Translations under genes and position numbers: made by a program
Assembly (NCBI RefSeq): GCF_036327755.1
Contig: NZ_CP109596.1
Span: 5,642,001-5,706,000, forward strand
DNA from: Nocardia sp. NBC_01503
GTDB lineage: Bacteria > Actinomycetota > Actinomycetes > Mycobacteriales > Mycobacteriaceae
Direction: 5' to 3'
DNA length: 64,000 nucleotides
Part shown: piece after piece, positions 15,934 to 24,854 of the stretch
Position numbering within the stretch: position 1 is the first letter of the stretch
Layout: every line of letters begins with the position of its first letter
Notes under the pieces: model-generated
The model's database searches: none
What the model was told of the DNA's origin: nothing
The model's input: the letters and a program-made list of their open reading frames with translations, nothing else

Positions 15934-16773
15934 ATGAGCACCACCGCTTCACAAGCCACAACGGACCGAGGCCGGGCCGGGAGTAGCACCGCCGATACCG
16001 ACGGCAATGTATACACCGGTTCGGCGCTGGCTTTCCGGCACGCGTCACTGGTCTTCGAGAACGGCACCCACGCTCTCGACGGTATCGATATCGCCATCCG
16101 CTCGGGCGAATTCGTCTCCCTCGTCGGGCCTTCCGGCTGCGGTAAATCCACGCTGCTGCGCCTGGCCGCGGGATTCGACAAGCCCACCGGCGGCACCGTC
16201 GAGGTCGCCACGACCAAACTCGGCTATGTCTTCCAGGAGGCCACCCTGCTGCCGTGGCGGTCGGTGCTCCGCAATGTGGAGCTGCCCGCCGAGCTGGCGG
16301 GTGTCGACAAGGCCACCCGCCGTGCGGCCGCATCCGAGGCCATCGAGCGCGTCGGGCTGACCGGCTTCGAAAACCACAAGCCCGCACAGCTCTCCGGCGG
16401 CATGCGGATGCGCACCTCGATCGCCCGCGCGCTCACCCGCGCCCCGGAGCTCTTCCTCTTCGACGAACCCTTCGGCGCACTCGACGAGATCACCCGCCAG
16501 CGGCTCAACGAAGAGGTGAGCGGGCTCTACCGCCGTTCGAACTTCACCGGGGTCTTCGTCACCCACTCGGTCGCCGAGGCGGTCTTCATGTCCACCCGAA
16601 TCATCGTGCTCACCGGTCGCCCCGGCCGGGTGGCGGCGGATATCGCTGTCCCACTGGACTTCCCGCGCGCACCCGAACTGCGCTACACCCCCGAGTTCGG
16701 TGAGATCGCCGCCACCGTCTCGGCCGCGCTACACGAGGCCGAACGGCTCGATCCCGCCGAGCGGGCCGCATGA
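15934..16773 (+). CDS. ABC transporter ATP-binding protein (SsuB/TauB-like)
   Basis: A 279-residue ATPase of the nitrate/sulfonate/taurine importer class. Walker A is GPSGCGKST, the Q-loop segment VFQEATLLPW, the ABC signature LSGGMRMRTSIARAL, Walker B LFLFDEPFGALDE, and the H-loop TVTHSV-like segment is FVTHSVAEA. About 30 residues of low complexity precede the conserved FRHASLVFENG. A fifth GTATAC (16009-16014) lies within this coding start. It forms an importer with the permease and lipoprotein downstream. Because it sits with two cytosine-deaminase-like enzymes, the cargo is more likely a pyrimidine or other N-heterocycle than a sulfonate. Confidence 0.88.
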   Translation: MSTTASQATTDRGRAGSSTADTDGNVYTGSALAFRHASLVFENGTHALDGIDIAIRSGEFVSLVGPSGCGKSTLLRLAAGFDKPTGGTVEVATTKLGYVFQEATLLPWRSVLRNVELPAELAGVDKATRRAAASEAIERVGLTGFENHKPAQLSGGMRMRTSIARALTRAPELFLFDEPFGALDEITRQRLNEEVSGLYRRSNFTGVFVTHSVAEAVFMSTRIIVLTGRPGRVAADIAVPLDFPRAPELRYTPEFGEIAATVSAALHEAERLDPAERAA

Positions 16774-16813
16774 CCGCCGGTACCGCACCCGCCGAGACCT
16801 GTGAGGAGGCAGT

Positions 16814-17770
16814 ATGACCGCCGCCACCGCCCGTTCCGCCACCGCCGCAACCATTGTCGCCGCCGCCATCGCGGGCGAACAGCCGGAGCGTACGCCGGGC
16901 GCTACCGCCGTCGAGCCGGTCTCCGCCGCCGATCGCGGTGACGCCACGCCCGGACCGGTCGGGGGCGCGCCGCGAAAACCGCACTGGCCCTTCGCTATCG
17001 CGCCGATTCGGGTCTTCGCGCCGGTTGTCGTCTTCATACTGGTCATGACCGCTTGGACGGTGGTGAGCCACTTCGTCATCGCCGAGGATTCCCGATTCCT
17101 GCTGCCCCCACCGGAATCGGTGCTCTCCAAGGGGCTGCTGAACGCCGCCACGCGTACCGAGATCCTCGGAGCCCTTGGCTCGACCGTGCAGATCGCGCTC
17201 ACCGGCCTGATCATCGCCATCGCGCTCGGCGTCGCCTTCGCGGTGATCATGAGCCAGGCCAAGTGGGCCGAGTACTCGCTCTATCCGTACGCCGTTGTAC
17301 TGCAGACCATTCCGGTGCTCGCCGTGGTGCCGCTGTTCGGCTTCTGGTTCGGCTACGAGTTCGGCAGTCGCGTCATCGTCTGCGTCATGGTGTCGCTGTT
17401 CCCGGTTATCACCAATACCCTGTTCGGCCTCAAATCCGTGAACGCCGCCGAGCACGACCTGTTCACCCTGCACGGCGCGTCCCGCTGGCAGCGCCTGCTG
17501 AAACTGCAACTGCCCGCGGCCTTTCCGGCCATGATCACCGGCTTCAAGATCTCCGCCGGAATGGCCGTCATCGGCTCCATCGTCGCCGACTTCTTCTTCC
17601 GCCAGGGCGATCCGGGCATCGGCCGCATGATCGATGTCTACCGGCAGCGCCTGGCCACCGAGGAGCTGCTCACCGCACTCCTGCTCTCCTCCCTGGTCGG
17701 CCTGATCCTGTTCTGGGCCTTCGACTTTCTCGCCGCCCGCGTCGACCGTGCCCACGGCAAACGTCGCTGA
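16814..17770 (+). CDS. ABC transporter permease (SsuC/BPD_transp_1 type)
   Basis: A 318-residue inner-membrane subunit with about six transmembrane segments starting at FAPVVVFILVMTAWTVV, after an Ala-rich cytoplasmic extension of about 70 residues. The EAA loop, which docks on the ATPase, is visible as EHDLFTLHGASRWQRLLKLQLPAAFPAMITG. GTGAGGAGG lies 8 bp upstream of the ATG. The genes are ordered ATPase, permease, binding protein, which is a complete importer. Confidence 0.9.
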   Translation: MTAATARSATAATIVAAAIAGEQPERTPGATAVEPVSAADRGDATPGPVGGAPRKPHWPFAIAPIRVFAPVVVFILVMTAWTVVSHFVIAEDSRFLLPPPESVLSKGLLNAATRTEILGALGSTVQIALTGLIIAIALGVAFAVIMSQAKWAEYSLYPYAVVLQTIPVLAVVPLFGFWFGYEFGSRVIVCVMVSLFPVITNTLFGLKSVNAAEHDLFTLHGASRWQRLLKLQLPAAFPAMITGFKISAGMAVIGSIVADFFFRQGDPGIGRMIDVYRQRLATEELLTALLLSSLVGLILFWAFDFLAARVDRAHGKRR

Positions 17771-17795
17771 ACCCTCTCGAAATCAAGGAATGCTC

Positions 17796-18935
17796 GTGAA
17801 GAAACGTCTCCTCGCCGCTGCCGCCCTCGCGGGCAGTCTCAGCCTCGTGCTCACGGCCTGCGGTGGTGAATCATCCTCGCCCAAGCCGACCGGTCAGGGC
17901 GTACTCGCCGGGGTGTGCCCGGCCACCGTGGTGATCCAGACGGACTGGTATGCCACGCCGGAGCGGGCCGCCGCCTATCAGCTGGTCGGACCCAATGGCA
18001 CGGTCGACGCCAAGAAGGGCGCGTACGTCGGTCCGCTCGGCGACACCGGCGTGAATGTCGAAGTGCGCCTGGGTGGTCCATTCCTGGGCGGTCAGCCGGT
18101 GCCCGCGCAGATGTATCAGGACACCAGCATCACGCTGGGGCTGGTGCCCACCGACGAGCAGGTGCGTGCCAAGGCCAAGACCCCGCTCACCGGCGTCTTC
18201 GCCTCCCTGGATGTCAATCCGCAGATCGTCATGTGGGATCCCGCCACCTATCCGCAGGTCAAGTCCTGGCAGGACGTGGCCGCCACCGGCGCGCCCATCC
18301 TGTACTCCGAGGGCAAGCCGTATATGGACTACCTCGTCGACCACGGCTTCGTGAAGAAGGAGCAGCTCGACGCCTCCTACGACGGCACCCCCAGCCGGTT
18401 CGTCGCCGAGAAGGGCCGAGTCATGCAGCAGGGCTACGTATCCAATGAGCCCTACCGCTGGGAACACGATGTGAAGGGCTGGCAGAAGCCCACCGGCAAC
18501 CTGCTGGTCGCCGACTCCGGCTATGAGAGTTACCCGCACGCCTGGTCCGTCCGCACCGGCGAACTCGACAAGCTCCGCCCGTGCCTGCGGAAGCTGGTCC
18601 CCATGCTGCAGCAGGCCCAGATCGATTACGCCACGAACCCGGCACCCACCAATGAGGCGCTGCTGCGCATCTCGCAGGGCATTCCGGACGGCCCGCCGAT
18701 CACCGCCGGGGGTAATGCCGATTCGGTCAAGGTGCAGCTCGCCGAGAAGATCATCGGCAATGGACCCGACAACACCCTGGGCAACTTCGACACCGCCCGC
18801 GTCGACCGCGCCATCGCCCAGGTCGCACCCATCCTGAAGGCCCGCGGCCAGCAGGTCCCCGACGGCCTCACCGCCGCCGACCTGGTGACCAATGAATTCA
18901 TCGACACCACAAAGGGTTTGAAGGCCCAGGGCTGA
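17796..18935 (+). CDS. ABC transporter substrate-binding lipoprotein (NMT1/THI5-like)
   Basis: A 379-residue secreted lipoprotein. The signal VKKRLLAAAALAGSLSLVLT ends in the lipobox LTAC with Cys22. The mature domain reads VVIQTDWYATPERAAAYQLVG, the motif of NMT1/THI5-like receptors for pyrimidines, riboflavin precursors and sulfonates. The GTG at 17796 is used because AAGGA ends 6 bp upstream; the ATG at 17790 is almost on top of it. It completes the importer with the ATPase and permease and is followed by a hairpin. Confidence 0.87.
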   Translation: MKKRLLAAAALAGSLSLVLTACGGESSSPKPTGQGVLAGVCPATVVIQTDWYATPERAAAYQLVGPNGTVDAKKGAYVGPLGDTGVNVEVRLGGPFLGGQPVPAQMYQDTSITLGLVPTDEQVRAKAKTPLTGVFASLDVNPQIVMWDPATYPQVKSWQDVAATGAPILYSEGKPYMDYLVDHGFVKKEQLDASYDGTPSRFVAEKGRVMQQGYVSNEPYRWEHDVKGWQKPTGNLLVADSGYESYPHAWSVRTGELDKLRPCLRKLVPMLQQAQIDYATNPAPTNEALLRISQGIPDGPPITAGGNADSVKVQLAEKIIGNGPDNTLGNFDTARVDRAIAQVAPILKARGQQVPDGLTAADLVTNEFIDTTKGLKAQG

Positions 18936-18948
18936 CCTGCCACACCGA

Positions 18949-18979
18949 GACCGCCCTATCCGATCACGAGAGGGCGGTC
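18949..18979. terminator. Hairpin after the ABC importer operon
   Basis: GACCGCCCT (18949-18957) pairs with AGGGCGGTC (18971-18979) across a 13-nt loop, 13 bp after the stop of the binding-protein gene and before the end of the convergent gene at 19019. It is a probable terminator. Confidence 0.6.
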
Positions 18980-19018
18980 CGGCCGGTTCGATTGGGCCGC
19001 CTGTCCCGGGAGGACTCG

Positions 19019-19792
19019 TCAGAGGAAGACGCGGGCGATATCGAGCCATTTGTCCGCGTCCGGGCCGACTGCCGTGAGGTCGGTCTCGGCTCGGGATGCG
19101 CGGTGGGTGACTCGGAGGCAGAAGTCCAGGGCGCTGCCGTAGATCCGCTGGGTGGCATCCTCCGGGCCCCATGCCCAGGTGTGGCCGTGGGGGGCTTTCA
19201 GTTCGACACGGAATGGCTCTGCGGGAGTGGGTAATTGGGCGGCGTAGAACGACAGTCCCAGCCCCGCCACACCCAATGCGGCCACATATTCGAGCCGGTC
19301 CGTCGCGGGATGCCGGACACCAAGGGTTTCGAAAATGTCCTGACCGTGAGCCCAGGTCTCCATCAGCCTGAGCGGCACCATGAGGGTGGCGGTCAGCTCC
19401 GAGCCGAACCATGGAAATCCCTGCCGCAGTGGGATATCGGCGAGCGCGACGGCCACCTCGGCGCGTCCGGTGCGCCACCGCTCCAGCAATTCCGATCGCG
19501 GTTCGGCCGCGCCCGCCGCGGCATCGAGATCGGCGGATCGATCGCCCTCGGCCGCAACCTTTTTCAGCACATCCTCGAATGCGGCCGGGGTTCGGATGGC
19601 AATGAGAACATTCGCGTCCGCCGCGGCCAGGTGCGCGATCTGGTGCGCGATCGTCCAGCCCGCGGCGGGAGTGGGCAGGGTCCAATCGCTCTGCGCGGCG
19701 ACCAGCGCTTCGAGCTCATCGCCTTCGGCCACCAGGGCGGGTAGCGCGAGATCGCGCCGCACACCGGACATGTCGAGACCGTAATCCAGCAT
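19019..19792 (-). CDS. TIGR03084-like metal-binding protein (DinB/mycothiol-dependent fold)
   Basis: A 257-residue protein resembling the TIGR03084 family. Its first part, LVAEGDELEALVAAQ, W..PTPAAGWTIAHQIAHLAAAD, has the four-helix DinB/maleylpyruvate-isomerase-like fold with the His residues that bind metal (AHQIAHL, later ETWAHGQD). The C-terminal half has RVELKAPHGHTWAWGPEDA. The family is common in mycolic-acid bacteria and is thought to include mycothiol-dependent enzymes; a reaction cannot be assigned. The ATG at 19792 has GAAGGTG upstream; a GTG at 19807 is an alternative. Confidence 0.75.
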   Translation of the reverse strand: MLDYGLDMSGVRRDLALPALVAEGDELEALVAAQSDWTLPTPAAGWTIAHQIAHLAAADANVLIAIRTPAAFEDVLKKVAAEGDRSADLDAAAGAAEPRSELLERWRTGRAEVAVALADIPLRQGFPWFGSELTATLMVPLRLMETWAHGQDIFETLGVRHPATDRLEYVAALGVAGLGLSFYAAQLPTPAEPFRVELKAPHGHTWAWGPEDATQRIYGSALDFCLRVTHRASRAETDLTAVGPDADKWLDIARVFL

Positions 19793-19958
19793 CGGTATCA
19801 CCTTCACCTATCGGCGGTCATGGGTCGAAATGCTTTGTCAACGACGGTAGTTCACGTGGACGATGCTGTGGGATATGGAACGCCGCACGGCGCGAAGACC
19901 GGATATCTCCATTCCGTAGGTCGTCGCGCCGGGTACGGCCGCAGCCTGGGTGCGGCGA

Positions 19959-20360
19959 TCAAGCGTCGAGGGCGGCGGTGATCTTGCGGGCCATGGCCGC
20001 CACGGCGGGAGTCGGCGCGCCCTTGCCGGTCTGGGTGGTGGCTTCGACGGCGACCAGGACGGTGCCGCGGAAGTTCTCGGCCTCATTCGGATCCTGCTGT
20101 CCGAGTACGGTCATGGCCTCGGTCAGCGCCGGGAGGACCTGCTCGGCGAGTTCGGCGACGGACTTGCCGGTCAGTTTGATATCGCGAGCCTTCGCGGAGA
20201 GCACATGCCCGACCACGCCGGTGGCCGAGGTCAAGGCGATGGAACCGTTCGTCATGCCCTTGTGCGGCGCACCGGCGGCGGCGAGCAGGGAGACCGCACC
20301 GTAGGCGGCGATACGCAGGGTGGACTGGTTCTGATCGGTCAGGGTGATGGTGACGGACAT
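19959..20360 (-). CDS. Conserved hypothetical protein
   Basis: A 133-residue soluble protein, MSVTITLTDQNQSTLRIAAYG..., with Ala-rich helices and no cysteine or signal sequence. GAGGAGC lies upstream of the ATG. No known domain was recognised. It is flanked by the TIGR03084-like gene and a divergent hypothetical gene, neither of which suggests a role. Confidence 0.65.
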   Translation of the reverse strand: MSVTITLTDQNQSTLRIAAYGAVSLLAAAGAPHKGMTNGSIALTSATGVVGHVLSAKARDIKLTGKSVAELAEQVLPALTEAMTVLGQQDPNEAENFRGTVLVAVEATTQTGKGAPTPAVAAMARKITAALDA

Positions 20361-20571
20361 GCTGGTCGCTCCTCGAAAGCGTTTGTGGCAGTGGCCGGAA
20401 CCGGGTCGGTCTCGGTCGTTTTCTTCGATGCGCTTACTTTGGCGGCCCGCGCTGATACCGGCCTGACACCCGGCTGACACGTCCGCTGACACCGGCTCGG
20501 GCGGCGGTCCCCGGGCGGATATGGCGGTTCCTCGATACGTTGGCAGGGACAGTATTCGCGGGGAGGGAACC

Positions 20572-21789
20572 ATGGGAGCGTCGGTCGGCTGGGTCGCGGT
20601 GCGCGGCAAGACATCGGAACGGGTGTGCGGTGAATTGGGTTTGCGGCGCACGGGGGAGCGCGGCAAAACCCCGGAGCTGCCGTTCGCCGGGGCGGCCGCC
20701 CGCGACGGCTGGTACCTGGTCGTCGCCGATGGTGGATATGAGGAGATCGAGGCGATCGTGGACCCGCCCCGGCTCTCGACCGGCTGCGAGATGATCTCCT
20801 TCGAAATGGAGGAGCACGGCGGATACCGCTGTATCGAGGGCTGGGTGAACGGCTCCCAGCGGTGGTCCGTGGGTTTCGATCCGTGCGGAGGTTCCGAGGA
20901 TCCCTTTGTGACAGGCCAGGTTCCGCCCGAATACGCCTCGGCCCGGGCGCGTTGTGCGGCGGATCCGGTGGCGACCCCGCTCGATCTGCCGATCTACCTG
21001 GCCGAGGAGCTCACCGGCTACAGCTACGGCATGGGGATCGCCACCGAGGCGGATGTGGCGGAGCCGTTCGAGACCCTGGAGCTACCCGAAACCGGTGCGC
21101 TGCTGAGCGCTTTCACCGCGCGCCTGACGGAAGCACTTGCCGCCGAAGGCTTCACGGCCGTCCCCGGCCTGGACGACTGGCGCGTCTGGTTCACCGCCCC
21201 CACCGCCATCCCCGGTATCACCGCGGCAATAGCGGCCCATATCACCCGCACCGGATACGGCGGCATCGAAATAGACGGCTACGCCTCACTTTTCGACCCA
21301 GAGGTAGGCCGCGTACTGGCCGACCTACCCCGATCCACCTGGCTGGATTGGCAGATCGCGGGCGACCGCCGCTTCGGTGAAATCGACGATCTGAGCTTCT
21401 CACAACTGGATCAGCGCTGGGGTCCGGGGCGCGAACGCCGCCTCGGCGATACGGCCGATATCGAGGGCGCGGTCTCCTGGTTCATGGAATTCGTGCGCGG
21501 CCCGATCCCCGCATGGCTGACCCGCTGGCCGAACCCCACCGCCCTGCTCGACTCGGCCCGAACCAGGGACAAAGGCGTCCGCTTCAACGCGGCCCGCCTG
21601 CGCGGCGCGATCGTCTGGTGCCTACTCCACGATCAGCCCGTCCAAGCCGCGGACCTGATGCACTGGTATCTGCGCCCCTTCCGCAGCCTGCGAGACCCCT
21701 TCGGCCCCTTCGACTCCCGCTCCCGGGCCACCGCCCTCGACCTCGCCCTGCGAGAACGCTTCCCGGAGTTCGCCCGAGCCCGCAGTTGA
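20572..21789 (+). CDS. Conserved hypothetical protein, 405 residues
   Basis: A soluble protein that begins MGASVGWVAVRGKTSERVCGEL and contains LRRTGERGKTPELPFAGAA, then WYLVVADGGYEE. The first ~90 residues look like a compact domain seen in other actinobacterial hypothetical proteins, followed by a second alpha/beta region rich in Trp. The ATG at 20572 has GGGAGGG 5 bp upstream; an ORF start at 20521 would add residues without support. No enzyme motif, membrane segment or signal peptide is visible. Confidence 0.65.
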   Translation: MGASVGWVAVRGKTSERVCGELGLRRTGERGKTPELPFAGAAARDGWYLVVADGGYEEIEAIVDPPRLSTGCEMISFEMEEHGGYRCIEGWVNGSQRWSVGFDPCGGSEDPFVTGQVPPEYASARARCAADPVATPLDLPIYLAEELTGYSYGMGIATEADVAEPFETLELPETGALLSAFTARLTEALAAEGFTAVPGLDDWRVWFTAPTAIPGITAAIAAHITRTGYGGIEIDGYASLFDPEVGRVLADLPRSTWLDWQIAGDRRFGEIDDLSFSQLDQRWGPGRERRLGDTADIEGAVSWFMEFVRGPIPAWLTRWPNPTALLDSARTRDKGVRFNAARLRGAIVWCLLHDQPVQAADLMHWYLRPFRSLRDPFGPFDSRSRATALDLALRERFPEFARARS

Positions 21790-21838
21790 CCGGCCCGCCC
21801 CGATATATCCGCGACGCACCGGGCACCGGACTGGAGCG

Positions 21839-23329
21839 TCAGTCCGAAGTCCGACTCGTCCGCATCGCCCACAGGCGGCGCAGATTCCGGCTCGGTAGCA
21901 GGGTGTCCCACAGGCTCGGCGGGGTGCGTTCGGGATCCATCAGTTCGTTCTCGGCGAGCGGACTGTCCTCGTTCTCGACGGTCTCCGGTTCGAACCGCAT
22001 CAGGGTGCGGCCGCCGCCGCGCAGCGCCTCCACGGTGCGCAGCAGCGAGGACGTCTCGGCAAGTGTGGCATCGAATTTCGCGGGGTCGGCGTCGAGGTGT
22101 TCACAGATCAGGCTGCGCCGCATGGACAGAATGGACGCGCGCAGCTGATCGGCGTCGGCTGTATCCGGGGTGACCTCGACGGCCAGATCGCATTCGGTGT
22201 CGAATCCCATCGAACGGTTGTTGAGGTTCGACGAGCCCACCCGCAGCAGACGATCGTCCATCACCAATACCTTGGCGTGCACATAGATCGGCGCACCGCT
22301 CGTGGTGACGGGATAGTAGACGCCGAGCCGGTTCCCGGTATCGGCCTGCCACAGCAGATGCAGCAGGCGGCGGCGGGCCCCGTCCATGGCCTGCTGTTCC
22401 AGCCAGCCGTCGGCATTGCGCGGGAGCACCAGCACGATCTCCGGACCGTCCGGCTCGCGCAGCCGTTCGGCGATCGCCTCGGCGAGTGTGCGCGAGGCCA
22501 GATACTGGCTCTCGATATACAGCGATCGGGTGGCGCCCGCGATCGCCGCCAGATACAGCGCCTCGATCTCGCGCACCTCGGCGCGGTCGGCGAGTTCGGG
22601 GAGGGTCCGCGCGATACCGACATCCACCGATCGCATGGTCGGTGTCAAGGTGTCCGGCCAGGGCGAGTCCCGGTCCAGCTCCCGGACCGGGTCGAGCTGC
22701 TGTCCCGTCGCGGCTTTCCAGCGCGCCCTGGCCAATTCCCCGATCGCCCGGGCCGCCTCGCCGTCGACCGCGGTGGTCGCGTCATGCCACGGCCCGTACC
22801 GGTTACCGCCGGGCTCGGTGCGGTAGTGGTTGTCGTCGCGATGGTCGCCGGTATCCCAGCGGTCGACGGTCATATCGATGCCGCCGCAGAACGCGAGCGC
22901 GTCATCGATCACCACGATCTTCTGATGGTGCGCGGAACCGACCGGGTGCGCGCCGTCGATCTCGAAGTGCAGTCGCCGATCGGTCAGCCAATTCAGGACG
23001 AAGACCGGTGTCATACCGCGGGTGATCGCCGCGAACGCGCCGATATTCCATTTCAGCAGATATATCTCGAGATCCGGTCGCTCCCCGGGCAGCCAGGACA
23101 GGAATTCGCCCAGCCTGTTCGGCCCGTCGAGGGTCGTACCCTGCGGTTCGAATTTGATCCGGGTGTCGAAATCCCAGCCGATCAGCACAATCCGCTTGCG
23201 CGCCCGCAACATCGCGGACTTGGCATGGCGAAAGTAGTCCGCCGCATCGACAATGCATGCCAGCCGATCGGCCCGCGCTAGCTGCCAGCAGGTTTCGCCG
23301 GGAATGAGGATTCGTCGCTCGTCAACCAT
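21839..23329 (-). CDS. Phospholipase D family protein
   Basis: A 496-residue protein with the two HKD half-sites of the phospholipase D superfamily: HHQKIVVIDDALAFCGGID in the N-terminal half and HAKVLVMDDRLLRVGSSNLNNRSMG in the C-terminal half, both with His, Lys and Asp intact. No signal peptide or transmembrane helix is visible, so it is probably cytosolic or peripherally bound, unlike cardiolipin synthases that carry N-terminal helices. Phosphodiester hydrolysis or transphosphatidylation of phospholipids is likely. The ATG at 23329 is preferred over a TTG at 23335. Confidence 0.88.
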   Translation of the reverse strand: MVDERRILIPGETCWQLARADRLACIVDAADYFRHAKSAMLRARKRIVLIGWDFDTRIKFEPQGTTLDGPNRLGEFLSWLPGERPDLEIYLLKWNIGAFAAITRGMTPVFVLNWLTDRRLHFEIDGAHPVGSAHHQKIVVIDDALAFCGGIDMTVDRWDTGDHRDDNHYRTEPGGNRYGPWHDATTAVDGEAARAIGELARARWKAATGQQLDPVRELDRDSPWPDTLTPTMRSVDVGIARTLPELADRAEVREIEALYLAAIAGATRSLYIESQYLASRTLAEAIAERLREPDGPEIVLVLPRNADGWLEQQAMDGARRRLLHLLWQADTGNRLGVYYPVTTSGAPIYVHAKVLVMDDRLLRVGSSNLNNRSMGFDTECDLAVEVTPDTADADQLRASILSMRRSLICEHLDADPAKFDATLAETSSLLRTVEALRGGGRTLMRFEPETVENEDSPLAENELMDPERTPPSLWDTLLPSRNLRRLWAMRTSRTSD

Positions 23330-23491
23330 GCGCAATCAGTTCTCTCGTCCGCCCGCACACCCGCCCCCACAGACGGACAATTCACCCTACTGCGCCTGTC
23401 TACGCCCGCCGTCCAGGCCGCGGCCGGACGCGGCCGCGACGAGCTACGACAGATCGCCGATGTGGCGCTGCGCGTACTCCTCGGCGGAGAC

Positions 23492-24052
23492 TCAGCTGGT
23501 GGTCTTGGCTAGTTGATGGGCGACCAGATCCAGGAAGGCGTCGACTTCTTCGCGGTGGTAGGCGGCGGTACCGGGGGAGGCGGTGTGGAAAGCGGTGCTG
23601 CGCACGTCTTCCGCGGTCAGCCCATTGGGGCCGTCGTGGGCCAGGGTCGCCGCCAATCGGTCCAGGAATGCGCCGACTTCCTCTGCGGCATAACCGGATA
23701 GGCCGAAGGGGGGAGCGGAGAACCGGACTCGCAACACATCGTCGTGGGTGAGGGGGTCCTCTTGGCGGACCGGGGCGATGAGGGGGTGGCCGCGGCGCAG
23801 GTACTCCAGATCCATGCAGATCCGGTCGAGGAATTCGTCGACCTGGTCGATGTCGTAGCCGCGATGGCCGGAGGGTGGGCCGTCGAATTCGACCAGGCGG
23901 ATATCGGCCGCGCTCAGATGATCGCGGCCGGACATGGTGTCGGCGATGCGGGCGCAGAAGGCGTCCACCTGGCCGGGGTGATAGCCGTGGTGCCCGAACG
24001 GTGCTGTGCCGAAGTGTCTGCGGCGAACGTCGTCGGGGGTCACGCCGGTCAT
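23492..24052 (-). CDS. Small protein of four tandem DivIVA-type motifs
   Basis: A 186-residue protein in which a unit of about 45 residues is repeated four times. Each unit has an aromatic/GxxGY segment followed by an Asp-Ala-Phe or Glu-Phe-Leu helix: FGTAPFGHHGYHPGQVDAFC, GPPSGHRGYDIDQVDEFL, APPFGLSGYAAEEVGAFL and TASPGTAAYHREEVDAFL. This is the short N-terminal lipid-binding motif of DivIVA/Wag31 (DivI1A domain), but the long coiled coil of true DivIVA is absent. It may bind curved membrane or interact with Wag31. The start is uncertain, since no clear ribosome binding site precedes 24052. Confidence 0.7.
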   Translation of the reverse strand: MTGVTPDDVRRRHFGTAPFGHHGYHPGQVDAFCARIADTMSGRDHLSAADIRLVEFDGPPSGHRGYDIDQVDEFLDRICMDLEYLRRGHPLIAPVRQEDPLTHDDVLRVRFSAPPFGLSGYAAEEVGAFLDRLAATLAHDGPNGLTAEDVRSTAFHTASPGTAAYHREEVDAFLDLVAHQLAKTTS

Positions 24053-24125
24053 TGTGCCAATGTGCTCATGTCCGAATCGTCGCCGCCCCTTGCGGATCCG
24101 CTTTGTCGGAAACCGCGCGCCGAGC

Positions 24126-24755
24126 TCAGTCCCTGCGGACGCCGTCGATGAGCAGTCGGCGGATGGCCCGGGTGAGTCCGGCGCGGGCCGCATCATCGGG
24201 TTCCGGATTGCGCAGCCCGTGCAGGATCGCGGCCAGCAGCATGCCGGTCACGGCCTTGGCGGTATTGACGGTGTCCAGATCCGCGCGCAGATAACCCTGT
24301 TCCACACCGTGTTCCAGATACGCCGTGGTCAGCGCGTCGGCGGTATCCAGGAGTCCGTAGAGCCGCATGGTCAACTCGGTATCGATACCGGTGGCCTGGA
24401 AAAGCAGCAGCTGCGCCACCCGCGCGTCGGCCAGGAAGATCTCGTTGAGCGCGGTCCCGATGCGCTCCAACTGTTCTCGGTACCCCTCCAGGCTCTCGGC
24501 GGCATCGGGTGCGTTCTCGGTGCCCAGCGCCTCGATGATCCGGGCCGCCAGATCGTCGATGACGTGATCGATGATGTCCCGCTTGTTCGCGAAGTACCGA
24601 TAGAACGTGCCATGCCCGATGCCCAGCTCGGCGGCGATATCGGCAATGCCGGTGGCGTGATAGCCCTTCTCGGCGAATAGGGCGAACGAGGTATCGATGA
24701 TCTCCTGGCGGAGCTCGGCCTTACGTCGTTCGATTCGGGAGGATGGCTTCGTCAC
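24126..24755 (-). CDS. TetR-family transcriptional regulator
   Basis: A 209-residue TetR protein. The HTH is SFALFAEKGYHATGIADIAAELGIGHGTFYRYFANKRDII, and the ligand-binding part reads AQLLLFQATGIDTELTMRLYG, a form common among repressors responding to lipophilic or acyl ligands. It starts with GTG at 24755 and is divergent from the FAD monooxygenase. The 99-bp gap contains a perfect CGGAATGA palindrome, the likely shared operator. Confidence 0.87.
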   Translation of the reverse strand: MTKPSSRIERRKAELRQEIIDTSFALFAEKGYHATGIADIAAELGIGHGTFYRYFANKRDIIDHVIDDLAARIIEALGTENAPDAAESLEGYREQLERIGTALNEIFLADARVAQLLLFQATGIDTELTMRLYGLLDTADALTTAYLEHGVEQGYLRADLDTVNTAKAVTGMLLAAILHGLRNPEPDDAARAGLTRAIRRLLIDGVRRD

Positions 24756-24780
24756 GATCCGATGATACGGTGTTCACAAA

Positions 24781-24800
24781 CGGAATGAGATGTCATTCCG
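24781..24800. promoter_or_regulatory. Perfect palindrome CGGAATGA-GATG-TCATTCCG, candidate TetR operator
   Basis: Two perfect 8-bp arms around a 4-bp spacer in the gap between the divergent tetR and monooxygenase genes, 26 bp from the tetR start and 55 bp from the monooxygenase start. This 20-bp size is typical of a TetR dimer site, so one factor could control both promoters. Confidence 0.65.
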
Positions 24801-24854
24801 TGACAACCGAGTCACATGCGGCTTATGGGCCGCAGTTTTGCAGGGAGGTTCGGC

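Noticed and set aside
14673..16217. Long minus-strand open frame across the amidohydrolase and ABC genes
   Set aside because: It lies antisense to well-supported genes, has no recognisable domain and exists because high-GC codon bias leaves antisense frames open.
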